Source: Bombilactobacillus thymidiniphilus | Lineage (GTDB): Bacteria; Bacillota; Bacilli; Lactobacillales; Lactobacillaceae | Assembly: GCF_023380245.1 (NCBI RefSeq) | Contig: NZ_CP093365.1 | Span: 868,001-932,000 of the forward strand | Direction of reading: 5' to 3' | DNA length: 64,000 bases | Part shown: positions 37,392 through 46,637 of the stretch, one piece after another | How the letters are laid out: each line of letters begins with the position of its first letter | Numbering within the stretch: the stretch's first letter is position 1 | The notes under the pieces: generated by a model | Seen by the model: only the letters and a program-made list of their open reading frames with translations | Told to the model about the DNA's origin: nothing | Databases searched by the model: none | Made by a program: the position numbers and the translations under genes

Positions 37392-37462
37392 CTTAAAAAC
37401 CTCCTGATAATTGCATAGTAAACTTATGATTTTAGAATGGAAGACGTGAATTTAAAGACACT

Positions 37463-37483
37463 TAGGTACATTTTATTCACCTA
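37463..37483. promoter_or_regulatory. Putative HxlR operator
   Basis: TAGGT, 11 bp, ACCTA inverted repeat in the intergenic region between the oxidoreductase and hxlR-type genes, a size suited to a dimeric winged-helix regulator. Confidence 0.4.
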
Positions 37484-37577
37484 GTGATTAATATTTCACC
37501 GGTGCTATAAAGTGTATACTTATCTATATTTTTGGTGTATCGTTTTATGTATCGTAAGTTGGGGAGATGGTAAAGAG

Positions 37578-37922
37578 TTGAGAGAAGTTTTTGATTGTGA
37601 TTTGGGTTGTCCCATTCAAAATACATTGCAATTTATATCTGGAAAATGGAAGAGCGTCATTTTATATCATTTGTTTGATAATGCAGTATTGCGCTTTTCT
37701 GAATTAGAAAACAAATTACCCTATGTGTCTAAGCGCATGTTGGCTAAACAATTGAGCGAACTGGAAAATGATGATTTGATTGTCAAAAAGGTCTATCCAG
37801 TAGTGCCACCCAAAACCGAGTACCGTTTAACTGATTTTGGACGAACTTTAATGCCAGTCATCAGTGCGATGGAACAATGGGGTAACGCTTATTCTCAAAA
37901 GTTGGCACACCAAACTACTTAA
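37578..37922 (+). CDS. HxlR-family transcriptional regulator
   Basis: 114 residues from TTG 37578, giving the normal HxlR length and start (REVFDCDLGCPIQNTLQFISGKW); GGGGAG lies 11 bp upstream. An earlier start at 37512 would add 22 unrelated residues. The winged helix runs from GKWKSVILYHLF to EYRLTDFGRTLMPV. Two N-terminal cysteines (CDLGC) match those that sense electrophiles or thiol stress in HypR/YodB relatives. It probably controls the divergent oxidoreductase. Confidence 0.87.
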   Translation: MREVFDCDLGCPIQNTLQFISGKWKSVILYHLFDNAVLRFSELENKLPYVSKRMLAKQLSELENDDLIVKKVYPVVPPKTEYRLTDFGRTLMPVISAMEQWGNAYSQKLAHQTT

Positions 37923-37929
37923 CAAATAA

Positions 37930-37967
37930 AAACATCCTTTCGGTTAACGAAAGGATGTTTTTAATTC
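37930..37967. terminator. Bidirectional terminator with the araR stop codon in its loop
   Basis: AAAAACATCCTTTCG-GTTAA-CGAAAGGATGTTTTT: a perfect long stem. The araR stop codon (minus strand, 37944-37946) sits in the loop, so the 3' coding end of araR forms one arm. Confidence 0.88.
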
Positions 37968-39026
37968 TTGCACGGACTCGCGCGTTTTTAGTTGGGGGTG
38001 ATTAATAATGGATGTGACTGTTTGCCCACGCAATAAACGCAAAATAGCTTGACCAGCTTGTTTGCCAACTGTATTGCTATCATAACTTAGCGACGTGAGA
38101 CTGGGTGACACGTAGCGCGCGGCCTCATAATCGTCAAAGCCTGCTAACGAGATATCATTAGGGATTTGAAAGCCCCACGTTTTAAGCTTTGCGGCGATAC
38201 GCATAGCAAGCTCATCGTTGTAACAAACAATTGCGGTCGGTGGGGTGTTTTGGATAAGCAAATTTTTAACTTGTTGGGCGATATTGGCAAAAACATCGTG
38301 CGAATTATACATAATTAATTGATCGGATGCGATATTTGCGGCCTGTAAAGCATCTTGAAAACCATTCATGCGCGCGATACCTTGACGATCATCAATTTGA
38401 AAAATACCTAAGATTTGGCGATGACCCATTGTGATTAAATAATTTGTTAACTCTTGTTCAGCATGATAATCGTCATTTTCGATACTTGGGAAATCCAGTT
38501 GTGGATAATGGGCATTTAAGAAAAGCAGGGGGATATGGCTTTCAGCAATTGTCTGATAAATATCCAAATTGGGATTCAATTGTGCGCTGGCACTTGGCTC
38601 CACAATTAATCCAGCGACTTGCGAATCCAAGAAATTTATTAAACGCAGTCGCTCTTTTTGCGGATCGTTATGAGTATTGGCAACTAATAATGAGTAACCT
38701 TTTTGCGCAATAATGCTATCAATTTGTGAAATGATTTGTGGAAAAATATAATCGGCAATATGCGTACAAAGTAGACCAATTGTGTTGCTGGTAGGATTAG
38801 GTTGCCAGCGCTGTTGCCAATCGCAAACATAAATACCACTGCCTTGAATCCGATAAATTAGCTGTTCTTGTTCCAATTGCAACAAAGCTTTGCGTGTCGC
38901 ATAGCGCGAAACTTGGAAATATGCCATGAGCTCATCTTCTGTTGGAAGTTTAGCAGCAGGGGGATATTTGCCCCAAGTGATCGCATGCTTGAGCTGTTCT
39001 TTTACCAAAATAAAATCGTTTTTCAA
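37944..39026 (-). CDS. araR: Arabinose operon repressor AraR (GntR-LacI hybrid)
   Basis: 360 residues, almost the length of Bacillus AraR (362). A GntR winged helix (about 1-68; KLPTEDELMAYFQVSRYATRKAL) is joined to a LacI/periplasmic-binding effector domain (about 80-355; IGLLCTHIADYIFPQII ... SLAGFDDYEAARYVSPSLTSL). This architecture is diagnostic of AraR, which is released from DNA by L-arabinose. The start is TTG, with GGAGG 8 bp upstream. It is divergent from araE and the arabinose operon. Confidence 0.93.
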   Translation of the reverse strand: MKNDFILVKEQLKHAITWGKYPPAAKLPTEDELMAYFQVSRYATRKALLQLEQEQLIYRIQGSGIYVCDWQQRWQPNPTSNTIGLLCTHIADYIFPQIISQIDSIIAQKGYSLLVANTHNDPQKERLRLINFLDSQVAGLIVEPSASAQLNPNLDIYQTIAESHIPLLFLNAHYPQLDFPSIENDDYHAEQELTNYLITMGHRQILGIFQIDDRQGIARMNGFQDALQAANIASDQLIMYNSHDVFANIAQQVKNLLIQNTPPTAIVCYNDELAMRIAAKLKTWGFQIPNDISLAGFDDYEAARYVSPSLTSLSYDSNTVGKQAGQAILRLLRGQTVTSIINHPQLKTRESVQELKTSFR

Positions 39027-39069
39027 TATTTTCCTCCATCTGAAACAGTAATAAGTTTAGCATATTTTT

Positions 39070-39083
39070 AGAAAACGCTTACA
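39070..39083. promoter_or_regulatory. cre-like site between araR and araE
   Basis: AGAAAACGCTTACA matches TGWNANCGNTNWCA except the first base, suggesting CcpA control of the arabinose region. Confidence 0.55.
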
Positions 39084-39220
39084 TCTAGCTAAAAAAATAA
39101 ATAAAATTTTTGGACCGAAATATTGCGTATTGTAGCCCTTTTTTGGGTTAAAAAATTATTCGAATGAATTTGATGAGCTATTGCTTTATGAAAATTTCTT
39201 GATTAAGATAATAGCGATCT

Positions 39221-39234
39221 TGAAAGCGTTTACC
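39221..39234. promoter_or_regulatory. Second cre-like site, just before araE
   Basis: TGAAAGCGTTTACC matches the cre consensus except the last base and lies 16 bp upstream of the araE start, a roadblock-type position. Confidence 0.55.
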
Positions 39235-39250
39235 AATAGGAGGGCTGTTC

Positions 39251-40630
39251 ATGGTAGTGGCGCGCAAAATTTCCAGCAAATTTATTTATTTTTTTGGCTC
39301 TTTTGGCGGTATTTTATTTGGCTACGATATTGGAGTGATGACGGGTGCTTTGCCGTTTTTGGAGCATGATTGGCAATTGCATAATGCTGCTGTGATTGGT
39401 TGGATTACTTCGGCTGTTATGTTTGGGGCTATTTTTGGTGGTGCACTAGCGGGGCAGTTAGCGGATCGTTTTGGGCGTCGCAAGCTGATTTTAGTAGCTG
39501 CAGCGTTATTTGCTGTGGGTGCCATTTTGTCGATGCTTGCTCCCAATCATGGTAGTTATTATTTAATAGGTGTGCGAATTATTTTAGGTTTAGCAGTTGG
39601 TGGGGCTTCAGCTATTGTACCTGCCTATATGTCAGAAATGGCGCCTGCCAAGTTACGGGGGCGTTTATCAGGACTTAATCAAACCATGATTTGTACGGGG
39701 ATGTTGTTGTCTTACATAATGGATTATTTGTTGAAAAATTTGCCAGCCAACTGGGCATGGCGGTTGATGCTCGGTTTAGCAGCAGTGCCTGCTGTAATTT
39801 TATATTGGGGCGTGCTTTATTTGCCGGAATCACCGAGATTTTTATTACAGCAACATCAAGATGCTAAAGCGCGTGCTGTATTGATGAATTTGCGTACAGA
39901 TGATGTGTCAGTAGTGGACCAAGAAATGCAATCTATGAACAAAACCTTGCAAACGCATGATCAAGAACAAAAGACTTCCTGGTTATCTTTATGGCGTCCG
40001 CGCTATCGTCCTTTAGTAATAGCTGGAGTAGGTGTGGCAGCCTTACAGCAATTTCAAGGTGCCAATGCTATCTTTTATTATATTCCGTTGATTATTCAAA
40101 AAGCCACAGGACATGCAGCTAGTTCAGCGCTCCTATGGCCAGTAGTGCAGGGGATAATTTTGGTGAGTGGATCCTTACTGTTTTTGTGGATAGCGGATCG
40201 CTTGCCACGACGTTTCTTATTAATCTTAGGTGGCAGTGTGATGGGGATCTCGTTTCTATTGCCAGCCATGGTGAATTGGTTATTGCCTAATGCCAACCCT
40301 TTATTGATTGTGCTTTTTTTAAGCATTTATGTAGCCTTTTATTCGTTTACGTGGGCGCCATTAACTTGGGTAATCACTGGGGAAATTTTCCCATCAGCGA
40401 TTCGCGGCAAAGCGGCGGGGGTAGCATCATCTTGCAACTGGATTGGTTCTTGGGCAGTGGGGTTGCTGTTCCCGATTATGACTGCAGCCTTACCACAAGA
40501 AGTCGTGTTTGCAATTTTTGGCGTCATTTGTTTATTAGGGGTGCTTTTTGTTCAGCGAAAAGTGCCGGAAACGCGTGGACATAGTTTAGAAGAAATTGAA
40601 CAACAGAGCATGAAGAAGACGGGAGATTAA
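39251..40630 (+). CDS. araE: AraE-type sugar:H+ symporter (MFS sugar porter)
   Basis: 459 residues, 12 membrane helices. Sugar-porter family signatures are present: GGILFGYDIGVMTGALPFL at the N-terminus, ADRFGRRK after helix 2, PESPRFLL between the halves, QFQGANAIFYY in helix 7 and VPETRGHSLEEIE at the C-terminus. It heads the arabinose operon, so L-arabinose (perhaps also xylose) is the likely substrate. AGGAGGG precedes the ATG; araB follows 2 bp after the stop. Confidence 0.92.
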   Translation: MVVARKISSKFIYFFGSFGGILFGYDIGVMTGALPFLEHDWQLHNAAVIGWITSAVMFGAIFGGALAGQLADRFGRRKLILVAAALFAVGAILSMLAPNHGSYYLIGVRIILGLAVGGASAIVPAYMSEMAPAKLRGRLSGLNQTMICTGMLLSYIMDYLLKNLPANWAWRLMLGLAAVPAVILYWGVLYLPESPRFLLQQHQDAKARAVLMNLRTDDVSVVDQEMQSMNKTLQTHDQEQKTSWLSLWRPRYRPLVIAGVGVAALQQFQGANAIFYYIPLIIQKATGHAASSALLWPVVQGIILVSGSLLFLWIADRLPRRFLLILGGSVMGISFLLPAMVNWLLPNANPLLIVLFLSIYVAFYSFTWAPLTWVITGEIFPSAIRGKAAGVASSCNWIGSWAVGLLFPIMTAALPQEVVFAIFGVICLLGVLFVQRKVPETRGHSLEEIEQQSMKKTGD

Positions 40631-40632
40631 AC

Positions 40633-42228
40633 ATGATCGACATACCAGCAGCTAGAGCTATTATTCAAAATAATGAAAGCGTTTTAGGTATTGAGTTAGG
40701 CTCCACTCAGATCAAAGCTGTTTTAACCACGCCAGATTGTCAACCTCTAGCGACAGGAAGTCATGTTTGGGAAAACCAATATTTAGACGATACGTGGACT
40801 TATTCATTGACGGACGTTTGGCAAGGAATTCAAAGCGCTTATCAAGAATTAGTTGCGGAGGTGCAAACCAAATATCATGTTCCCCTACAGCAGATTAAAG
40901 CAATTGGCGTGAGTGCCATGATGCACGGCTATTTAGCTTTTGATCACCAAAATCAGCAATTAGTGCCATTTCGGACGTGGCGTAATAATACGACGCAAGA
41001 AGCAGCCAAAGAATTGACTAAGTTGTTTGGTGCGAATATTCCATTACGTTGGAGTGTGGCGCATTTGTATCAAGCTATTTTGCAACAAGAGCCGCATGTG
41101 GAACATTTAACTTTCATGACGACCTTAGCGGGCTATGTTCACTGGCAGTTGACCGGTGAGAAAGTGCTAGGTGTAGGCGATGCATCGGGAATGTTTCCTT
41201 TGAATAGTGCAGGAGAATTTGATCCACAACTTTTGCAACGTTTTGCCGAATTACCTGCAGTAAAAAATTATGCTTGGCATATTGAAGACATCTTGCCACG
41301 AATTTTAAAAGCGGGACAAACAGCGGGTTATTTGACTATTCATGGTGCGCAATTATTAGATTCCAGCGGTACTTTACAAGCGGGTAGTTTGCTGGCACCA
41401 CCAGAAGGTGATGCGGGGACGGGTATGATCAGCACCAACAGCGTGCGTGTCAACACGGGGAATGTTTCCGTGGGAACTTCAGCTTTTGCCATGGTGGTGT
41501 TAAATAAGCAATTAAAAACTGCCCAACCCGACATTGATTTGGTGGCAACGCCCGCAGGAGAACCGGTAGCGATGGTGCATATTAATAATTGTTCGTCGGA
41601 TATTAATGCGTGGGCTCAGCTGTTTGCGGAATTTGCGCAGCGTTTAGGTAGCAACCTTTCTGCGGATCAAATATATGAAACTTTGTTTTTGGATACAGAA
41701 TTTGCGCAAGCCGATGCGGGAGGCTTGGTTAATTACAGTTATTTATCTGGTGAAAATATTACGCAAGTGGATAGCGGGCGACCGCTATTTGTGCGGACGC
41801 CAACGAGTAAATTCAATTTACCTAATTTTATGCTTGCGCAATTGTATGCGGCGTTTGCACCTTTGAAATTAGGTATGGATATCCTATTTAATGAAGAAAA
41901 AATCAAACCGCAAGTTTTGATCGCCCAAGGTGGGTTGTTCAAAACGCCTGTGGTAGGGCAACAAATTTTGGCTAATGCTTTGAATACGCCCATCTCTATT
42001 ATGGAAAATGCGAGCTTGGGCGGACCGTGGGGCATGGCAGTTTTGGCGCAGTATGCAACTTCTGATACGCAATTATCGCTAGAACAATATTTAGATCAAG
42101 AAATTTTTGGGCAGGTACAGACAATGACTTTAAGTCCCGAAACCGCTGGTGTCCATGGTTATGAACATTTTATCAAGCGTTATCAGCAAGCTTTAAGTGT
42201 CGAGCGTGCGGCGCAAATTTTAAATTAA
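40633..42228 (+). CDS. araB: FGGY-family carbohydrate kinase, probable L-ribulokinase
   Basis: 531 residues. The FGGY kinase start VLGIELGSTQIKAVL carries the phosphate-binding loop; the substrate region includes IGVSAMMHGYLAFD, and the C-terminal ATP domain contains GGLFKTPVVGQQILANAL. Position between araE and araA, and the presence of araD, indicate L-ribulokinase, giving L-ribulose-5-phosphate. The sequence alone would also allow xylulokinase. Confidence 0.88.
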   Translation: MIDIPAARAIIQNNESVLGIELGSTQIKAVLTTPDCQPLATGSHVWENQYLDDTWTYSLTDVWQGIQSAYQELVAEVQTKYHVPLQQIKAIGVSAMMHGYLAFDHQNQQLVPFRTWRNNTTQEAAKELTKLFGANIPLRWSVAHLYQAILQQEPHVEHLTFMTTLAGYVHWQLTGEKVLGVGDASGMFPLNSAGEFDPQLLQRFAELPAVKNYAWHIEDILPRILKAGQTAGYLTIHGAQLLDSSGTLQAGSLLAPPEGDAGTGMISTNSVRVNTGNVSVGTSAFAMVVLNKQLKTAQPDIDLVATPAGEPVAMVHINNCSSDINAWAQLFAEFAQRLGSNLSADQIYETLFLDTEFAQADAGGLVNYSYLSGENITQVDSGRPLFVRTPTSKFNLPNFMLAQLYAAFAPLKLGMDILFNEEKIKPQVLIAQGGLFKTPVVGQQILANALNTPISIMENASLGGPWGMAVLAQYATSDTQLSLEQYLDQEIFGQVQTMTLSPETAGVHGYEHFIKRYQQALSVERAAQILN

Positions 42229-42243
42229 AAAGGAGTGTTTTAA

Positions 42244-43668
42244 ATGTTACAAGTACCTGATTATGAATTTTGGTTTGCAGCAGGCAGTCAGCATCTTTAT
42301 GGCGAAGAAACACTAAAAAGTGTGGCTAGTGATGCACAAAAAATTGTCGATGCTTTAAATGCGAGTCACAAATTACCTTATCATATTGTTTTTAAAGCGG
42401 TATTGACCACTGCGGAGGAAATTACGCAATTTATGAAGCAAGCTAATTATGAGAATAAGGTTGCTGGTGTAGTTACGTGGATGCACACTTTTTCCCCTGC
42501 TAAAAATTGGATTTACGGTACGAAATTATTACAAAAGCCATTACTGCATTTTGCGACGCAATATTTGGATCATATTCCGTATGAAACGATTGATTTTGAT
42601 TACATGAATTTGAATCAGAGTGCGCATGGTGATCGCGAATACAGTTATATCAACGCGCGCTTACAGAAGCACAACAAAGTGATTTACGGTCATTGGGGTG
42701 ACGAAGCTGTTCAACAAGAAATCGCGGATTGGCAAGATGTTGCGGTAGGTTATGCGGAATCCTTTAAGTTAAAAGTGGCTCGCTTTGGCGATAACATGCG
42801 CAATGTGGCAGTTACGGAAGGCGATAAAATCCAAGCGCAAATTGATTTAGGCTGGACAGTCGATTATTTTGGCGTTGGTGATTTGGTGGCGGTGATTAAA
42901 ACCATTACTGATGCTGAAGTGGATGATGCTTATCAACAATTAAAATTACAATTTATTGTAGATAAGGGCGATTGTGATGCTGATAAATATGAGCACGCGG
43001 TGCGTTATCAATTGCAGCAATATTTGGCTTTGCAACGGTTTTTAGCACACGGTGGATATTCAGCATTTACGACGAATTTTGAAGATTTGTGGGGGTTAGA
43101 AGCCTTGCCTGGATTATCAGCACAATTATTGATGCGCGATGGTTATGGTTTTGCGGGTGAAGGCGATTGGAAAACAGCAGCTTTATTGCGCGTTTTTAAA
43201 ATTATTACACATAATCAACAAACGGCGTTCATGGAAGATTACACGTTAGATTTACGACCTGAACATGAGCAGATTTTGGGTTCGCATATGTTGGAAGTAG
43301 ATCCGTCGATTGCATCAACCAAGCCTAAAGTGGAAGTTCATCCCTTAGATATTGGTGGCAAAGCTGATCCGGCACGCTTAGTATTTACTGGTTCAGCCGG
43401 TACAGCGATTGATGCAACATTAGCAGATTTTCGTGATGGTATGAAGTTGATTTATTATCCAGTGATTGCTAAGAAACCAGAACAGGAAATGCCACATTTG
43501 CCTGTAGCCAAACAAATGTGGACGCCCAAAGCAGGTTTAAAAGCCGGATCATTGCAGTGGTTACAAAATGGTGGTGGGCACCATACAGTATTCTCATTTA
43601 GTATTACCGAACAGCAAATTCAAGATTTAGCCACTTTATATGGCATCAAAACAGTGGCAATTGACTAA
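42244..43668 (+). CDS. araA: L-arabinose isomerase
   Basis: 474 residues, normal length. It opens [15 protein letters not shown], then [19 protein letters not shown] and [13 protein letters not shown], all conserved in AraA; the metal ligands (Glu, Glu, His, His) fall in [22 protein letters not shown] and GGGHHTVFS. It converts L-arabinose to L-ribulose using Mn2+ or Co2+. It lies 15 bp after araB with an AAGGAG site. Confidence 0.97.
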   Translation: MLQVPDYEFWFAAGSQHLYGEETLKSVASDAQKIVDALNASHKLPYHIVFKAVLTTAEEITQFMKQANYENKVAGVVTWMHTFSPAKNWIYGTKLLQKPLLHFATQYLDHIPYETIDFDYMNLNQSAHGDREYSYINARLQKHNKVIYGHWGDEAVQQEIADWQDVAVGYAESFKLKVARFGDNMRNVAVTEGDKIQAQIDLGWTVDYFGVGDLVAVIKTITDAEVDDAYQQLKLQFIVDKGDCDADKYEHAVRYQLQQYLALQRFLAHGGYSAFTTNFEDLWGLEALPGLSAQLLMRDGYGFAGEGDWKTAALLRVFKIITHNQQTAFMEDYTLDLRPEHEQILGSHMLEVDPSIASTKPKVEVHPLDIGGKADPARLVFTGSAGTAIDATLADFRDGMKLIYYPVIAKKPEQEMPHLPVAKQMWTPKAGLKAGSLQWLQNGGGHHTVFSFSITEQQIQDLATLYGIKTVAID

Positions 43669-43682
43669 TAGGAGTTGAGGAA

Positions 43683-44642
43683 ATGGCGACTTATATTAAT
43701 CCGTTAATAGTGCAACGCGCCGATCCTTATATTTATAAGCATACCGACGGTTATTACTATTTTACGGCTTCAGTGCCTGCTTACGATCGGATTGAAATTC
43801 GGCGAGCACATACATTAGCAGGTTTGGCCCATGCTGCTCCACGGACGATTTGGCACAAACATCAAACTGGTGCAATGAGTCAGTTGATTTGGGCACCTGA
43901 GATTCATTATTTGGCGGGCAAATGGTATATCTATTTTGCAGCAGCTGCTACGACGGCTTTTGATACTAATGGGATGTTTCAGCACCGAATGTTTTGCTTA
44001 GAATGTAGTGGTGATTCAATGCAAGAAGCCGATTGGCAAGAGCGGGGACAAATTAAAACACCCTTGGATACATTTGCGCTAGATGCAACCTGTTTTGAGC
44101 ATGCAGGGGAGTTGTATTACGTGTGGGCACAAAAAGATCCCCAAATTAAAGGAAATTCTAATTTGTATATTGCCCAAATGAGCAATCCTTGGACACTAAA
44201 AACCAAGCCGGTGATGTTATCAAAGCCTGAATTATCTTGGGAAACGCGAATTTTTTGGGTGAATGAAGGGCCGGCGGTGATTCATCATGGTGATAAGTTT
44301 TTCTTGACGTATTCAGCGAGCGCTACTGATGAAAATTATTGTATGGGTATGTTGCAGATTTCTGACCAAGCGAATTTATTAGATGCCAATCAATGGCAAA
44401 AAGGTCAACAACCAGTCTTTCAAAGCGATTTGGCGCACCAACAATATGGACCTGGCCATAACAGTTTTACGGTAGCTGAAGATGATCAAACGGATATTTT
44501 GGTCTATCATTGCCGTGATTATACGGATATTCAGGGTGATCCATTGTATGATCCGAATCGGCATACTAAAGTGCAACCCTTTACTTGGGATGCTACAGGA
44601 CAGCCTGATTTTGGTAAGCCGGTGCCATATAACTATCAGTAA
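43683..44642 (+). CDS. Intracellular GH43 arabinofuranosidase
   Basis: 319 residues without a signal peptide. GH43 five-bladed-propeller features: general base Asp14 in VQRADPYIY, the pKa-modulating Asp in LDATCF (about residue 138) and the acid Glu in VNEGPAV (about 198). The LIWAPEIHYL block follows the family. Placed between araA and an oligosaccharide transporter, it probably releases L-arabinose from imported alpha-1,5-arabino-oligosaccharides. Confidence 0.87.
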   Translation: MATYINPLIVQRADPYIYKHTDGYYYFTASVPAYDRIEIRRAHTLAGLAHAAPRTIWHKHQTGAMSQLIWAPEIHYLAGKWYIYFAAAATTAFDTNGMFQHRMFCLECSGDSMQEADWQERGQIKTPLDTFALDATCFEHAGELYYVWAQKDPQIKGNSNLYIAQMSNPWTLKTKPVMLSKPELSWETRIFWVNEGPAVIHHGDKFFLTYSASATDENYCMGMLQISDQANLLDANQWQKGQQPVFQSDLAHQQYGPGHNSFTVAEDDQTDILVYHCRDYTDIQGDPLYDPNRHTKVQPFTWDATGQPDFGKPVPYNYQ

Positions 44643-44657
44643 AAAGGGGAGCTAGGG

Positions 44658-45908
44658 ATGGATACAAGTAAGACAAGCAAACATTTTTGGGGATTTCCAT
44701 TAACACATTTTAGTTACTTTTTTATTTGGGCCACTATTTATGGTTATTTGACTTTATGGATGGAAAATGTTGGTCATTTGAATGGGATGCAATCAGGTCT
44801 TGTTTTCTCCATGATGGCAGGTATTTCTCTGATTTTTCAGCCCTTTTTCGGCATGATTTCGGATAAATTACTATTTAAAAAAACTTTGATTCTCTCCATT
44901 GCTATTGCGGCGATCTTCATTGGTCCTTATTTTCAGTGGGCTTTCTTGCCATTGATGCGACTGAATTCGTTGTTAGTGGCGATCGTGACCGGTATTTTTT
45001 TGAGCTTTGTTTTAAATGGCGGAGTTAGTGTAATTGAACAATACATTCAACGTGCTAGTTTAGCCAATGGCTTTGAATATTCGCACTCGCGTTTAGGTGG
45101 ATCATTAGCGGGTATCGTGGCTTCTTTAGTGGCTGGACGTTTATTTTTATGGCAACCGAATTCAATTTTTTGGCTTTGTTCCATGGCTGCTGTGCTCTTA
45201 GTTGGTTTATTGTTGTTCAGCGACAAAATCAATTTAGCGAACGCGGCAGCTGCTGGTGACACTTCTAACTCTTTAGATATGTCATTAGTAAGGTCCGTTT
45301 TCAAGAATGCCAATTTTTGGATTTTATCAATCTTTTATATGGGAGCAGCTGCTATTTTTGATGTTTTTGATCAGCAATTTATTATCTTTTTCAAAACTTT
45401 CTTCACGCATGCTGGTGATGGTACTTTAGTTTATAGCTATATGACTTCTGGACAAACGATTATTGAGTTTTTATTGATGTTTCCAATGCCTTTTATAATC
45501 AATAAAATTGGTTCGCGCAACGGCTTGATTATTTATGGTTTCTTAACTTGTGTGCGTATTTTAGGATCGGCGTTAGCACCTTCTTGGGGTTGGGTCGTTG
45601 GCTTTCGATTGTTGGCAGGACTAGAAATGCCATTATTATTGACTTCGATCATGAAATATATTGCGGGTGCCTTTGATATTCGTTTGTACGCAACAGTTTA
45701 TGCGTTAGCTTCTAATTTTGCTAAGCAGATTTCGGTATTTATTTTTTCAGCGGTTGCAGGCAAGTTGTACGATCAAATTGGTTATCAGCACACTTATATC
45801 ATGATGGGTGTAGTTGTGTTCGTCATTACTTTATTTGCTGCTTTTTTCCTGAGGAAAGAAGATCCAGTGCAGGCTGGTGAAGTGTCGTCAAATGTGCAAC
45901 AAGAATAA
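44658..45908 (+). CDS. MFS oligosaccharide:H+ symporter (LacY-like)
   Basis: 416 residues with 12 membrane helices; begins with the LacY/NupG-type SYFFIWATIYGYLTLWMENVG and the loop FGMISDKLLFKKTL. Its position between the two GH43-related genes and araD suggests uptake of arabino-oligosaccharides, while araE takes the monomer. This substrate is inferred from context. A GGGGAGCTAGGG site precedes the ATG. Confidence 0.85.
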   Translation: MDTSKTSKHFWGFPLTHFSYFFIWATIYGYLTLWMENVGHLNGMQSGLVFSMMAGISLIFQPFFGMISDKLLFKKTLILSIAIAAIFIGPYFQWAFLPLMRLNSLLVAIVTGIFLSFVLNGGVSVIEQYIQRASLANGFEYSHSRLGGSLAGIVASLVAGRLFLWQPNSIFWLCSMAAVLLVGLLLFSDKINLANAAAAGDTSNSLDMSLVRSVFKNANFWILSIFYMGAAAIFDVFDQQFIIFFKTFFTHAGDGTLVYSYMTSGQTIIEFLLMFPMPFIINKIGSRNGLIIYGFLTCVRILGSALAPSWGWVVGFRLLAGLEMPLLLTSIMKYIAGAFDIRLYATVYALASNFAKQISVFIFSAVAGKLYDQIGYQHTYIMMGVVVFVITLFAAFFLRKEDPVQAGEVSSNVQQE

Positions 45909-45919
45909 GGGGGTAAGAA

Positions 45920-46621
45920 ATGTTAGAACAGTTAAAACAAGAAGTCTATGAGGCTAATATGCAATTGCCGAAATTAGATTTAGTAAATTTCACATGGGGT
46001 AATGTGTCAGGCATAGATCGTGAACAAGGTTTATTTGTTATCAAGCCATCAGGTGTAGATTATGAAAAGTTGCAACCCGCTGATCTAGTGGTCGTGGATT
46101 TAAATGGCGAAGTGGTCGAAGGTAAGCTGAATCCTTCTAGCGATACACCGACGCATGTAATTTTATACAATCAATTTTCCAAAATTGGAGGCATTGTGCA
46201 TACGCATTCACCATGGGCAGTAGCTTTTGCAGCGGCACAAATGGATATTCCTGCTTTAAATACGACACACGCGGATACTTTTTATACAGCCATTCCTGCA
46301 GCACGACCGCTTACCGCAGCCGAGATTGAAGCTGATTATGAAGGCAATACGGGACAAGCAATTGTGGAAACTTTTGCTCAACGAGGTTTGGATTATGAAG
46401 CAACGCCCGCAGCTTTAGTTAGTCAACATGGACCATTTACATGGGGAAAAACGGCAGCACAGGCGGTTTATAATGCTAAAGTTTTGGAAATTGTCGCGCA
46501 AGAAGATTACCATTCCTTGCAGTTAACTTCGGCTAATTTAGCTTTGCCAAAGTATTTACGCGACAAACACTATTACCGCAAGCATGGCAAAAATGCTTAT
46601 TACGGGCAAAGTAATGATTAG
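45920..46621 (+). CDS. araD: L-ribulose-5-phosphate 4-epimerase
   Basis: 233 residues, class II aldolase fold. Zinc-binding HTHSPWAVAFA and substrate residues in NFTWGNVSGID, KPSGVDY and HGPFTWGK identify AraD. It converts L-ribulose-5-phosphate to D-xylulose-5-phosphate, the substrate of the phosphoketolase at 5 kb. It lies 11 bp after the transporter gene. Confidence 0.95.
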   Translation: MLEQLKQEVYEANMQLPKLDLVNFTWGNVSGIDREQGLFVIKPSGVDYEKLQPADLVVVDLNGEVVEGKLNPSSDTPTHVILYNQFSKIGGIVHTHSPWAVAFAAAQMDIPALNTTHADTFYTAIPAARPLTAAEIEADYEGNTGQAIVETFAQRGLDYEATPAALVSQHGPFTWGKTAAQAVYNAKVLEIVAQEDYHSLQLTSANLALPKYLRDKHYYRKHGKNAYYGQSND

Positions 46622-46637
46622 TAAGGAGGAGTAAGCG

